From contig JAENRP010000107.1 in assembly GCA_024741835.1 (NCBI GenBank), forward strand, positions 67,259-131,258: a DNA stretch of 64,000 nt, given 5' to 3'. Below are positions 21,275 to 33,024 of this stretch, in pieces. Numbering within the stretch: the first letter of the stretch is position 1; each line of letters starts with the position of its first letter. Source of the stretch: Diplocarpon mali (lineage: Eukaryota > Ascomycota > Leotiomycetes > Helotiales > Drepanopezizaceae). A model generated the notes under the pieces. It was not told the origin of the DNA. It saw only the letters and a list, made by a program, of their open reading frames with translations, and made no database searches. Position numbers and translations under genes: made by a program.

Positions 21275-21943
21275 CTACATGAAGCCTTTCCCATAGATCT
21301 TCTCCCCCAAGATCCTCAGAGTCATGGGCATAATAGGGTTCTTGTAATGTTCCATGATGTCCGACTTCTCCACCGCACGCTTGATATTGGCCCAGCTATC
21401 TCCAGTAGCAGCTCTCACGCATTCCTTCCGCTTCTCCTGGTTCCACCACTCGGGCAGAATACCCTCCGCCTTCTCGGCCTTGTCCAAGAACCGCTTGAAG
21501 TCAGGCAGCGGATTCGCTCCGCCGTACAGTCCATGGACGCTGACCTCACCGGTGAACGTGTATTCATCGTCGACGCGCAGACGGTAGCAGTCGATCAGTT
21601 GAGTGAAGACGTCTTCTTCGGGGAGTGAATGGAGGTAGTCGTTGCCAGAGAGTCCGAGCAATCCGTTGATGGCATGGAAACCTGGGTTATGTTGATCGAC
21701 GGGTTTACCACAGACGCGCTTGTGTGCCTTCCAGTCCTCCTTCTGACAATCGCGGGAGCAGTATTGGGCTGTGTGGCATTTGGCGCAGCGTTTGAGGGAG
21801 GTAGGAAGCTGACTTTCGGGCTTGAAGCAGGTCGCGCAGGTTGGAGAGTCGGATTCAGAGGAGTCGGCGTCAGAGGACGCGTCGTCGGAGAATTCGTAGC
21901 CAGGGTCCCAAGGAGCCTTGATATTTGCCGAAGATGAAGCCAT
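21275..21943 (-). CDS. MYND-type zinc-finger protein, 222 aa
   Basis: A MYND finger at about residues 37-78 has the full pattern C-x2-C ... C-x2-C-x4-C-x3-C-x7-H-x3-C (CATCF...KRCAKCHTAQYCSRDCQ KEDWKAHKRVC). MYND fingers mediate protein-protein contacts, often with proline-rich partners. The N-terminus is acidic and Ser/Asp-rich (SDDASSDADSSESD). The C-terminal 130 residues (GLLGLSGNDYLHSLPEEDVF ... KRFLDKAEKAEGILPEWWN) look like the conserved alpha-helical part seen in fungal MYND-finger proteins of unknown function. The start was chosen at MASSSANIKAPWD. The frame is open 70 codons further upstream but that portion is not protein-like. Single exon, no damage visible. Confidence 0.8.
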   Translation of the reverse strand: MASSSANIKAPWDPGYEFSDDASSDADSSESDSPTCATCFKPESQLPTSLKRCAKCHTAQYCSRDCQKEDWKAHKRVCGKPVDQHNPGFHAINGLLGLSGNDYLHSLPEEDVFTQLIDCYRLRVDDEYTFTGEVSVHGLYGGANPLPDFKRFLDKAEKAEGILPEWWNQEKRKECVRAATGDSWANIKRAVEKSDIMEHYKNPIMPMTLRILGEKIYGKGFM

Positions 21944-22666
21944 TTTGATGGATAGGGGGTCTCGTCGAGTGTACTGATACAACTCCTCTGGGGTGTCGGC
22001 AGTTCGACTCTTGAAAATTAAGAGCTGCGAGAAGGGTCGTTCATCGGAACATGGATAACGCGTTTGGTTCCACGCTAGCGCACCAAAAAACGTGACCCTA
22101 GTGTTGTCTTGGCGATTGGTACACGAAAGGGGGGTGAATCCTTTCAGGAGCATACAGGAGTCAGGGTGCGCGCTTTACAGAGACTTACGATACAAATTCT
22201 GCGACCCCTCACTCCTACACTAACATTCTTCTTAGCAAATCCCTTCCTTTCAATCGAAGCTCAACTTTCGACTACTGAACTCATCTGAGAAGAGATTGCT
22301 ACGTACAAATGATTGCCAAAGACGAGCTCAATCCGTCGCCTTCATACTTCGAGGAATAGCAAGTTCGTGAGAGCAATTCAAGTAGCAGTGGTCTTTCTCC
22401 TCCCATGTAATTTCTAATCAAGGAGCAATTCAGGGCTTGGTACGCCCTACATTTCAAGCATCAGGCTTCATTTCCAATGATGCGTAGGGTTTAGTACGAG
22501 AATCATCAATCTCTCACCTGTAGGATCCTGAGAAGGTCTAAAGATGGAAGAGAAGAAGGCAGCTGCCGTTTGAAGCTCGTAGGCCCCTTGGGGGTTGCGC
22601 TCGGCCAGCCCAGATACCCCCCAAGTGAGCCAGCGGATCTGGGTTGACTTGTGACCGCACCTAGGA
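21944..22666. other. No gene recognised
   Basis: Upstream region of the MYND gene. Contains only short frames and no motif of note. Confidence 0.5.
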
Positions 22667-23154
22667 CTAATACTCCGAGAAGAGAATGCCAGCCAGCGTT
22701 TCAGTGAAGTCCGACTTGCACCTCAGCAGTTCGACGATACAATCCCAGTCGAGAGTCGGCGATATGTCTGCAGCCATATGCACAAAAAGGGGCGTCCCAC
22801 TGCAGCCCAGCCCTTGCAGCGACATCAGCTCCTGATCATTCTTCGGAAAAGATCGAACCGTCTTCCCAATGTAGAGCGGCTTCGGCGTGGACAAAGAAGG
22901 AGGGTTTGTAGACCTCGCCATCGAGACTTTGTTTGCGAAGCATGCGAAAACCGAGGTAGCCTGGTGGCAAAAAGCTGGCAATACAGTAAGTACTCATGAC
23001 ATGTAGGAATGCACGGCCGTTGAACTTGACGAAGTAGATGACAACCCAGGGAATGCATTTGAAATAGGTTCCCGAGAAGTGAATGGCGCGCTGCAGAGCA
23101 AGGCTACGGACGAAATCGTGAAAGATGCATCGGAGACGGGTGTCCCATACAAGA
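22667..23154 (-). pseudogene. Possible decayed gene, unknown family (ankyrin-like tail)
   Basis: On the minus strand, 23154 to about 22825 is open without Met-initiation and reads like protein (CIFHDFVRSLALQRAIHFSG, then CIPWVVIYFVKFNGRAFLHV). It stops near 22826. A shifted frame then continues to 22667 (LGCSGTPLFVHMAADI, DWDCIVELLRCKSDFTETLA). That second piece resembles one ankyrin repeat (GTPL..AA...IVELL). The two halves would join with one frameshift or a short intron. It may be a frameshifted remnant. The family is not identified, and chance is not excluded. Confidence 0.25.
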
Positions 23155-24073
23155 CATCAGCGTTTATTCAAAATACATATATGCTTGGGATGTACCATCG
23201 CAACTGTGCTATGGATCTTGGGTTTTAAAAAGTAAGGAGTATTGACCTGGTCAGCCGTAGCTGTTGGTTTCCGAGCTCCCCAATTCCAGACCAAGCCATC
23301 CGGATTCGTCATGCTGGGTGCCATAGTCGGTACTGCTGTGGACTCAGGCCAAGCGCTGCACATGATATTCAGGGCTCAAAGGGCATATCCGGGTCCGGAT
23401 GCGTAGGGAGAGAAGGTTCTTGTTCTCAGGAAAAAGATAATCGTGTGCCTTTCTGAACGTGCGCTCTGAATTCCACAAATTGCTTACCTATCGGTGCAAA
23501 TCGAACGCTCTGAAACCCAAGAGTCCCGAAAAAAGCGAATATCGAGCATTCTTTCTTCCTCGTAGTCGCAGCGTAGCTTGACATCCTCGAGAAATAGAAG
23601 TATGCTGCATAGAGTGCGCCACATTGACAAACCACTGCATACATATGCTGAGTATATCTAGATAACGACGAGCAACAAAACAACACAGGTGAGAGCAATC
23701 ATTTATCAGGGACAGTGGTGTCAATAGAACACTCCCGGCACAAGGCACCATATCTGCGAATGACTTATTCGTCCGGATCGCCAGGTCGGAACTGCCCCAC
23801 ATAAATTAATGGCATCTTATTCTACTATATGGCAGTTTGCAAGCTGCTTTTATCAACTTAGTGATCTTAATGCTTGCACGTGCTCACCCATTTCTCGAGA
23901 ACTTCATTGTTCTATATCCTTGCGCGTAATCCAAACCAGCAGGCCAGCTTCAGGCAAATCCAAAGATCCGCTCTTGTTCTCGCTCGCTCGTGCCTGTATG
24001 CATGTGATGTGTGAGACAAAGGAATGATTTCTATTCGTACAATATGGAATGTGTCCATGGTCGAGGCAGTGGA
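23155..24073. other. No gene recognised
   Basis: Short frames only, no motifs. Probably downstream sequence of the kinase gene and intergenic DNA. Confidence 0.5.
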
Positions 24074-27000
24074 TTACTTAGCTGATAGGCTGCCGCCGCA
24101 GGGTGGCGCAGACTTGAATGTCTTGTTATTCAGGCGAGCCAGCTTCTCCTGCTTCGATCTCATCATGTCCTCTCGCTCGCGATGACACTTCTCGTTGATA
24201 ATTGCCTGCTCCTGGATCACACAGGCTTCATCAAGCTCATCTAAGAAATCTCCCTCCTCGAGTAGATGGAATGGCTCCTTTCTGAGCTCTGCGGACTTGC
24301 CCCAATAACACTCAAACTTTAATCGGGTGTTTTCTTCCGGGCAATCGTTGTGCCAGACGGTGATTATGTCACCACATTTCAGTTCACCCCAGTAGCGCGA
24401 CTTCGTACTTGGATACTGTCGATCATGGCTCTGAAGTCTGAATCCGTTGACGGAAATGCCAGCCGTAGCTTTGGTAGAAATATAGAAGCTCATGTTCATA
24501 TCCTTCTCGTGCCAAATGTGGGAGCTGCTGATCAGGGCTTGTTTGTTGGTGTAGAAACCGGGCTTGAAGAGCATAATTTTGAAAGCGTATTTCGGGATAC
24601 GAGTCTCTTGGCCATTTGCATATCGATTCGTTGTTTTGAAACCACGACCCCAGCTCGTGACTGAGTCGGTAAAATTTAGGGAAATCGCGGGAAGGACACT
24701 GTCAGGTGTGGAGATAGCCTTGGCCAGGATACGTTTGGGAGCTTGGAATTTGTTGCCTACGCCTATCTGGATATGATCCGTGAGAGGAGCTGGGCTGGAG
24801 TGGGCCATCGTAGGTGCGTTTGAGGGGCGGACGGTATCGGGAATGGTAGATTCTTGTTCATTTGATCCATGTTGGCCGTTCCTCAACTCGCTCTTTTCCT
24901 CACCTTCCGCCTCTTCTGCCAGCAATCTGTCATCGCGCTTCATCAGGAGGCGTCGTGCTCCAACCTTAGGTGGCTCCGAGTATGCTCGTTGTGGGTCCAA
25001 GGAGGAACTCCTGCTGCTTCTAAAGCTCTGCATAGTTGAATCAAATGTCTTTTCCCCATGTGTGAACTTCTCGCCCTTGCTCTCTGCGTATTCCTGGTAA
25101 CTCTTGAACTCCAGCGTCGTCATACTGGGGTAGTTATTGTGATGGGTAGACTTGTCCTTGGGGTCCCAAAAGATGCTGGGTGGGAGTCGAATGTCGATTT
25201 CACGCCCGGATCTGCGACGCTTTGCAGGCAAGTCCGCAGGTCGCCAGGCCCCATTCTCATCGTAATCCTCTTCACGTAGTCGCCGAAGGCTAACAGTCGC
25301 GTCTCGAGTATCCTCGGTAGTAAGAGCTGGGCTACCTGCGTGTGCAGATGCTGCCGAGGCTGGACTGTCCATGTTCAGATGACCCACCATTGATTCCGCG
25401 CCCATCAAGCTTGACGATTGAATGGCTCTGTCTTTAATCTCTGGATATCGGGGTGTGGCCAGGGCGTTGCAGGGAGAGGGTGGGGGCGGCATAATTACAG
25501 CAGGGCTGCTTTGTACTCGGGAACGGTCGTTGTTTTCGCAATAGTTTTGTGAATACTGTGACTCCCGTGAGAAATCAGTCAACATGCTTTGACGCTCTAC
25601 AGCGGGAAGGGGAAGGTTAAAGTGGTCCGCCGGAATAGCGCCGGAGCTTCCTATCGCCGACACATTCACCTCTCCAAACAGACGACCATTGCCTGGGTTC
25701 TCGTTGCCATGCAAAGGTGGGCAACTTTTTTTCGCGTTGGGAATGCAATGGTTATCGCTGATGGCTAAGCTGCTGGGAATTTCATGGGGTCGAAACCGAA
25801 TCTCCGTGACATCACTCGAATCTCCATCGACCATTTCCGCGCCGTCGTCGATTTCCGGGGCAACGCCATTAATACTCAGCTGGGAGGCTCCTTCCTCAAG
25901 TTGGGGATCGAGGAACCCATCGCCGCCTATCTGATCAACTTCGTCTTCTTCCATGGAAACCTCGAATGTGTCGCCGCCAATGAACCAAGACCTGCGCTCA
26001 AGTTCTTCGATCGTGGCGCGGTTTTCAGGGCGATTGCGAAGCATACTACGCACAAAGCTGATTCCTTTCTCCGAGATGTTGGCGCGCTGGAGAGGCCTAA
26101 TGTCGAGCGCCTGTGTCATGATTTGATTGAGAAGTTCCTGGTAAGATGTACCACTCTTGACCGGATAAGGCGGGCTACCACAGAGAGAGTAGAAGAGCAC
26201 TCCAGCCAGAGACCAAATGTCAACGGCATGGCCATATTTCTGTGGGGGCAAAGATCTCTTGTCTAGTCTCCGGTGTCTCTGACCAGTTTCATCGTACTCG
26301 CGGTATTCCGAGTAGACTTCTGGGGCACAATAGAGTAGAGTGCCGCAGAAGGTTCGCAAGAACGTCTCCTCACTGTCGATCATCTTTGACAGTCCGAAGT
26401 CTGTCAGCTTAACGTGGAATGGGTTGCGGCTGGAAATGAGGATGTTGTCAGGCTTTACATCACGATGAGTGATGCCACCATCGTGCAGGTATTTGAGAGC
26501 ACTCAGAAGCTGCTTTGCCATGGTCTTGACATCCAGTTCTTGCAAGTGGCCTTGTTTAGCGATCAGGGTCCCGAGGTCTCCACCCGGTACGAACTCCATG
26601 ATGATATATAAGTAGTCTTCCCAGTCAACGTGTTCAATATACTGAACGACGTGCGGCTAGAATTGGTCAGTCATTACCACAAGCCAGAGAAAAATTTCCA
26701 CTCACGTGCTTGATCCTTCTCATAATCTTCATCTCGTTATCGACTTTTTCGTCCAATATGCCATTCTTCATGAAACGTCTCTTTTCGAGTTCCTTAGCAG
26801 CGTAGGGCATCCCGCTGAATTTTTCTGTGAACTTGTATACGACAGCAAAAGCACCCTTGCCTAGGATACCGATCTGATTATATTTGGAGCCTCCTTGCCA
26901 CTCTTTGTTAACCTTTCTGGATCCTATTGGACTCGAGGGGTTGGATTGGGTTGTCGAATTTCTCGGGAAGAGATCCGGCTTCGGATGTCAGTAGAAGCAT

Positions 27001-27871
27001 AAGAACCAGAGCCTGGGGATCGACCTACTAGCTTTCTTTTAATACCACCGGCTACTACACGGGCTTCGTACTGTGCGCGCAAGTTGGCGTTGCGGAGGAA
27101 GAAGGCAGTCAGGTTCTTCTCGTACTCTCTATCGCTCAGAGCGTCTCGTTGAGGAAGACGAACAGTGAACTGGTAGTCCTGTTCGGGTGGAGTCATTGTA
27201 AGCTTAATCACAGAACCGTTCGAAAGTGTGTGCCGGTACTGAAGGCCATTCTCCTTTTCCTTGCCGCGCAGCAGGACGCCGTCTACCGCTGTACCATTTG
27301 TTGACTGGTCTTCCAGCATCATAATGCCATACTCATTAATGTAAATTCTGAAATGAATGTTGCTGATTCTCTTCGACTCTTCATTTCTGCCAAGTACAAA
27401 GTCGCAACGCGAGGCATTTCGTCCGAATTGAAATCCGCTCACAGGGTCCTTAAGGGGAGCGGATAGGCACAGGGCGAGGTCGCATGCGACAAGCCCCCCC
27501 GCCGCAAATTCCTCAGCGAATGTATAGTTATCCTGGGCGCTGACCTTTTCTCGAATGTGCACGTTATTTGCGTTGGTAATCGTATATTCGGGGCGTTCCT
27601 CGTGGATGTAGGCTGCAGCAAGACAAGCAGGTCGACCAGATGGGTGCAGGATACAGCAAAGATCTGCCAGCTGCTCATTGCTTAGGCCCGGACCTGGCAG
27701 ACCGAGTCGTCGAGGGTCGGTAACAATCTGTGTGGCTACCCAGTAAGGGTCGTAAGCATTGGAAATGTCATGGTTAGCGGGGGAGGGGAGCAAGGCAAGG
27801 GAAGGCGATTGCATAGCCATTGAAGAAGATGAGTTGAGAGTACCTGACTGTGTCGGAGACCCTCCCTCCAT
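24074..27871 (-). CDS. FHA-domain Ser/Thr protein kinase (Rad53/Chk2-like), three exons, 1210 aa
   Basis: Exons 27871-27029, 26912-26706 and 26656-24074. Introns are 116 bp (27028-26913, less certain; GTAGGT donor) and 49 bp (26705-26657, GTGAGT...CTAG). Residues 125-230 are an FHA domain (FGRNASRCD, RISNIHFRIY, DQSTNGT), which binds phosphothreonine. Residues 292-577 are a complete kinase: Gly-loop GILGKGAFAVVY, Lys 321 in AAKEL, HRDVKPDN with Asp 416, DFGLSK with Asp 436, and CAPEV. A second FHA-like segment is at about 1017-1121 (MSFYISTKATAGISVNGFRL, then YWGELKCGDIITVW). FHA plus CAMK-type kinase is the Chk2/Rad53 arrangement, which acts in DNA-damage or replication checkpoint signalling in the nucleus. 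The 440-residue linker between kinase and tail is Ser/Pro-rich and probably disordered. Filamentous fungi carry several FHA kinases, so which orthologue this is remains open. The 5' intron should be confirmed by transcripts. Confidence 0.85.
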
Positions 27872-29139
27872 CTTGAATGGAATCGGTGAGAGTGCGCAGC
27901 GGTGTGTTGTGGTGGAGAGCTACAGGTGGTGTAGATCTGAAGTCTTCAGCGACGGTCACATTTTGGCAGGACCACAACTCCCAGTCCAGTGCGGCCAGGC
28001 TCCAACAAATTACTCCAGGCAGCGATGAATAGAATAGCTCACCTCTGCTCAGCGCCCAACATTGATTATCCGGAGAAGTACTGGGTCTGGCTTTGAGGCG
28101 AGCAGGCTTACCTTCAGGGTGCAGGACTTGATAAACTGATTTCTCCCAAGAGAGCCTTGAGCCCAAGGTTGGAAAGATAAGACCTAAGTACCTATAGGTG
28201 TCGAAATGGTAGATAGAGACAGTCTGTCGTCACCGTTGTTCATCGCCGTGGTAATACATAGAAGGCAGGGTTACTTGGTTGCTATGAAGTTGTATCAGTA
28301 CAGTTCTCCCAGCAACCAGATTAAAACAAGAGGGTTTACATTGCCTTATACGGCGCACAACTTCACCCAAGTGGGGCCTGCCACAGTTGATCATAAGACT
28401 ATAGTACGTTGTCATATAATGGAATGTTGTGACTTTGTTCAAGCCGTTCTCACGACTGTTGTTTATTAGAGAGGCTGTAGAGAGAAGCTGAGGCTTAATT
28501 AAGCATCCGAACAGTTAATCCGGCCGGGGCCCCTCGCACCCTGGAGATGGTGAGGGGTCTACTCGAGTTCCCCCACATACATACGTTACAATCAGTGATC
28601 ATCGCGATAACTTTTATTAGGAGATACAATGTTAAGAGAGATTCGACAAGAGCATGCTACATGTCAAAATTTGTCACAGCAGCACATCAGCTCCTCTGCT
28701 GTCAGAGTCAACAAACACTAATTTGCTGCATGTGGTCGAGTCTCGTGCCTTGTGTCATCTGAGAGATCTTCCTTTCTTATCCGCGTTTGTTGGGCTTAAG
28801 GTGGGTGGGCCAAAACCGAGATTCTAGCACTATCTATGGGCCGGTAGAGGCATTACTCGAAAGATGAAATCTTTATGCCATGTCCTCATAGAACGAGCGG
28901 ATGAGCTTTCAAGTTAGATGGCTTCTATCTAGCTTGGGGCTTCCAGCCTGTTGAAAGTACGAGCCCGTACCTCCATTATTCACGATCTGAATAGTCAATC
29001 TTAACAGCAATATTTGAACTTTCGTTCAAATGACCTCCAACGCCATGCAAAGTGTATTCCAACCGTGATATCATGACCTCTCAGAACGCCCCTTCTGCAT
29101 AAGCCTCAACTCCCGCACTATAAATCAAACACTCCCAGG
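27872..29139. other. No gene recognised
   Basis: Kinase promoter and intergenic DNA. Only short frames, no motif. Confidence 0.5.
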
Positions 29140-29862
29140 TCATCGCTTGCCTCCTTTTCGCGTTCCCATTTTTTCGATCTTGTCCTTGGCGGGAGTGGCT
29201 GGCGCAGGACTGAGTCCAGTGGCAAGAATTTGCCCGTCCGGAGCGCCTTCAGGAGGATGACGAAGTTGGTCGGCATGCAGCTTATCAAGAGAATCTCCAA
29301 CCACCGCATACTGATCCCAGTTGATATGCGGCATGTGTACAACATTCTGCGGCTTGGGCAGCCTCTCCCAAGACTTGTTGTCCTTAATCACCTCCACCTT
29401 CGCTGACTCCATATCCTCATCGTCCTCATCATCGTCCTGCGCGAGGCCCATGACAGTGTCGCCCTTCTGCTTGATCTCTCCAGCTTGCAAAGCCCTCAGG
29501 AACTCCTCCGGGTCCTGCAAGCCGCGCTCCTTTGTCCTCTGCAGAGACTTTATATCCTCCTGAGCGATTCGCGCCTGCATCATGAGGATCGAAATCGCAG
29601 ATTTGGTCGCTAGCACATCTGGATTCTCATCGAACTTGATGGGCTCTGGTGGGGGTAATGGGACGGCTATCTGAGATGGCTGCGAGTGGGTGTACGTCTG
29701 CCTGACATTTCGGACTGGTTGCGCCGGTTTCAACGTTGGAGTGATGGGGGAAACAGGGGGTCGCACAGGCGATGCGGAACGAGACCTTGAAGTTGATTCT
29801 GGAGAGCGCCCATCAGGACGCGTGACTATGGTCGGTGACGTGTTGATGGAGAGTGAGGGCAT
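29140..29862 (-). CDS. Conserved-looking protein of unknown function, 240 aa
   Basis: A single exon. The N-terminal 65 residues are Ser/Pro/Arg-rich and probably disordered (SRSRSASPVRPPVSPITPTL). Residues about 78-135 look alpha-helical and ordered (KSAISILMMQARIAQEDIKS, LQDPEEFLRALQAGEIKQ). An acidic run (DDDEDDEDMESAK) follows, then a motif-like block (HMPHINWDQYAVVGDSLDKL) and a basic tail (KMGTRKGGKR). No catalytic residues, transmembrane segments or signal peptide are seen. I do not recognise the family. The codon pattern and ordered segments support a real gene. The composition would suit a nuclear scaffold-type protein, but that is inference. Confidence 0.7.
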   Translation of the reverse strand: MPSLSINTSPTIVTRPDGRSPESTSRSRSASPVRPPVSPITPTLKPAQPVRNVRQTYTHSQPSQIAVPLPPPEPIKFDENPDVLATKSAISILMMQARIAQEDIKSLQRTKERGLQDPEEFLRALQAGEIKQKGDTVMGLAQDDDEDDEDMESAKVEVIKDNKSWERLPKPQNVVHMPHINWDQYAVVGDSLDKLHADQLRHPPEGAPDGQILATGLSPAPATPAKDKIEKMGTRKGGKR

Positions 29863-30921
29863 TGTTTAGTTATCTGAACGAAACGCGGTTGATGGTAGTT
29901 TATTGATAGGTTAATGGTGGGCAACATCACCGTTAGCATCGGCGGACCGGAGAAACCCATTCCGAGGTAGCTTCTTTAACTCCTTCACGTGTTCCCTTAC
30001 AAGTGTGACAAAAAAAGAGTACAGCTAATAATTATGGATAGATGCCTTCGAATCGTTGCGTATACGATTATTAATATTCTTGAATCTAGCTTTTAATTTC
30101 CGCGGCTTGTCCAGTGACGAAGTCGATCACCTATTTTCCATCTTAGAGGCATTCTCTGTATGCTAAAGTCAGATATCTACCTTACACCTGGTAGTCTTCG
30201 AGGATCCCCCGGATATTGGATCCAGTCTTTCTGCACTAGAAATCTGTTCCGGTGGCTTTGCAGTTTCGGCAGTCTCGTCATGATTCGAGCTATGGTTGAG
30301 CTATGGTTGAGCTATGGTTGAGCTATGGTTGAGCTATGATTGAGCTATGATTGAGCTACGATTCAAGTGGTTTTCTTTGGCACAACGGAGGATCGTTTTC
30401 CAAGTACCTCCTTTCTCGCAAAGATAGCCGTACCCGTGCCTTAGTCGATTGTTTTCAGACATAGGTAACAGCAGTCTTGTTACGTGTTTCAGCCCTCCAA
30501 GTGCTTTGGCGATGCGGCCTTCACGAGCAGAAGAAACGCCGCTCGCTTCACGTGTGCAGCTTTGTTTCGAACCTGTCACACAGCGAGGCACCAGCAATTA
30601 ATGCCGAAGTCCAGCTTGGAGATACATCATCACTGAGGCATCTAGGATAATTTGTCTCGTCTCAAAGCATTACAGGGTGCGCAAGCTCCAACTTGGGCTT
30701 CTTTCTAGCATGCCTGTTCCTAGGGTTTTTCCATTGACTGTGTTTCCGCGAGCGTTGTACAGGAATCTTGCTTAACCAAATGGATGTTGCGCTAAATTAA
30801 CCCTCTAGATACATGGAATGTAAAGTACAGTCTGCTTAAGCCTCTGTCTGCTAAAGGAGATGTGTACACAATTAGGAGACATGTTCCTAGATCCTGCTAT
30901 GCTTCCGATACCTCTGAGAGA
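29863..30921. other. No gene recognised
   Basis: Intergenic DNA containing the 11-bp tandem array at 30287-30363. No credible coding frame. Confidence 0.5.
30287..30363. repeat. 11-bp tandem repeat, seven units
   Basis: Seven contiguous GAGCTATGGTT units. The first four are identical, the next two carry GATT, and the last is GAGCTACGATT. There are no spacers, so it is a minisatellite and not CRISPR. Confidence 0.97.
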
Positions 30922-33024
30922 TTACAGTAATCCACCCGTACCCTGCGTCTGCATGAACTGTTGCATCATTTTCGCAGCTGCGAAAACTCCTCCCATCTGT
31001 TGTGCCTGCATCAACGTCGCCAGTGAGGCCATGGAAATGGTAACTCCTGCTTGACTTGCAGGCTTAGAACTCGAGGCGCCGCCTGCGGATAATTCCCCAG
31101 TCGCGTTCCCCCCTTGGACACCTTGGGTACCTGGAGCGCCTGCAGCACCTGGAGTACCTGGAGCACCTGCGGCACCTGCGGCACCTGCAGCACCTTCGCC
31201 ACCTGGAGCGCCTGCAGCACCTGGAGCACCTTCACCACTTGGAGCACCTGGAGCACCTGGAGCACCTGCGGCACCTTCGCCACCTGGAGCGCCTGCAGCA
31301 CCTGGAGCACCTTCACCACTTGGAGCACCTGGAGCACCTGGAGCACCTGCGGCACCTTCGCCACCTGGAGCACCTGGAGCACCTGGAGCACCTTCACCAC
31401 TTGGAGCACCTGGAGCACCTGGAGCACCTGGAGCACCTGCGGCACCTTCGCCACCCTGGGCGGTAGATCTCTGCATCGTAAGGATGAATTCCCCGTTGAT
31501 TTGGCCGACAGCTACCATGACGCGGCCAGTAGCCGGATCAATTTGCGTCGGGCCAGAAACAGGCGTGAATGTGGGTGATAAGAGCAACTGGGTAGCAGCG
31601 GGGTTCTGAGGGTTGGTGTTAGAGGGAGGCTGGTTGTTTGTCCCTGGGTTCGATGCTGGAGTAGTAGTCGCACCACCATCTCCCATACTCGGTGTTGCTT
31701 CTGCAGGTGTAGCAGTTTCTGCGGCTGTGGAAGATGCTGTATCAGCTGGTGCTGTTTCGGACGATCCCGCAGGGCCCTCCATTGTGGCGTCAGCCGTTGG
31801 CTCACTGGCAGCTTCAGAACCCGATGCAGCTCCTCTACGCGCCCGACGGACTCGGTTTGGTGAAAGGTTACCCGTCGCGCCACCAGGGTTCTGTAGGACT
31901 GATCGTTGTGCAACGCCAAGGACTATGGACTCTTCCGGTCCAATTCCCATGCTTTGAGCCATCGCCATCACTCGCTGCACGTTCACTATATCTGTCAGTG
32001 GCAGGTTATGATGGCAGAATCCTGTGACGACTCACGCGGCAGTTGGACAACAGAAACCATCGAGTTGAGAGAGGGGGCTACTGCTGCCAAGTTTGTCGTC
32101 ACTAGGTACCTGTAGTTGTCTAGGCGAGTCAGTGTGTGTGATTATTGGATGGGGTAGGAATACTCACTGACGGGCATCAAGCCTTGTGTGGTAATCATGG
32201 ACGTGCTTACGCCGTTGACGACGTCTGTACGAAGGGTCATGGGCTGAGTAGCTTTCATCGACATCCGGAATCCATCTGCAAATTCGACCTCTTGAATCCC
32301 GGACCCCGAGATGTTGACTGATTGGGAGCCAAAAGGAGTGAGGACATTGGAAGTCTCCGTTGACTGTCGACCGATGGCCATGTATTCGCCATCGATGTTT
32401 GTCATCTTCACTATCCGAACAGTGTTGTCGGTGCTGTAAAACATGTCAGCTCTCACGTCTGGTACACCTGGGTGAGGATATCACGCTCACGTGTTCACGC
32501 TCTTGATCCCTTCCATCACCACCCACGCTTGCCTTCCCGGGGACAGCATCGCTACGAAAGTGTTGTCCGGGGAGATGTTGTTCTTTTGAAGGATGGCCGG
32601 ATCGATGGCGAGTTCGATTTGAGCTCCCACGAGATCCGTCGCATTGTTCGTCTGGATGGTCATGGAGTTCTGTGATAGCTGGACGAAAGGTTGGCCTGTG
32701 GAGCCTACGACATGGTTTGCCGTGAGAGGACTCGTGTTTTGGTTGACGATCAGTTGCTGTTGCTTCTGGGAGAAGGTCTCGATCTTAGAATTGTCGGGGA
32801 AGGTAAAGCTGTTCAGGGCCATCTGCAGACCGGACGAGCCTGTCAGTATTTTCCGCCCCGGTTCTCGAGCGCTCTCCCCCCGTGGTTGGCGAGGCAGGTA
32901 GGTAGGTAGTAGAACTCACATTCCCGTTGAGGTTCAGTACTTGGTTCCATCCTGCATTTGCCTGGCCACTGACGATTTCCAAGCAAGCAAGTATTAGGTA
33001 TAGGGAAGAGCGGGGAAAGGCCAT
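30922..33024 (-). CDS. Secreted protein with collagen-like Gly-X-Y tail, five exons, 616 aa
   Basis: Exons 33024-32920, 32822-32491, 32433-32168, 32119-32036 and 31985-30922; introns 97, 57, 48 and 50 bp, all GTGAGY...AG, and every junction keeps frame. Residues 1-24 are a signal peptide (MAFPRSSLYLILACLEIVSG). Residues 35-270 form a conserved-looking beta-rich domain with several N-x-S/T sites (SFTFPDNSKIETF, LAIDPAILQKNNISPDNTF, NTDGEYMAIG-type repeats). Residues 280-430 are A/S/P/T-rich. Residues about 440-553 are a collagen-like block of GAP, GAA and GGE triplets interrupted regularly by SGE. The C-terminus is hydrophobic-helical and Met/Gln-rich (ASLATLMQAQQMGGVFAAAK) without a GPI signal. 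The product is probably extracellular or wall-associated. The function is unknown, and the family of the N-terminal domain is not recognised. Confidence 0.82.
31113..31455 (-). repeat. Collagen-coding minisatellite (9-bp and roughly 45/54-bp periods)
   Basis: The DNA is built from 9-bp blocks (ggagcacct and variants) grouped into higher-order units marked by ttcaccacttggagc and ttcgccacctgg. Translation in the gene frame gives Gly-Ala-Pro/Ala runs. Nearly identical units imply recent expansion or contraction. The complementary strand is also open (TWSTWST...), which is a repeat artefact. Confidence 0.9.

Noticed and set aside
30287..30363. Possible CRISPR array
   Set aside because: Units are contiguous with no spacers, and this is a eukaryote; it is a minisatellite. 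The same applies to 62120-62319.
31114..31578. Plus-strand frame of TWSTWST repeats
   Set aside because: Reverse complement of the collagen-coding minisatellite; repeat artefact.
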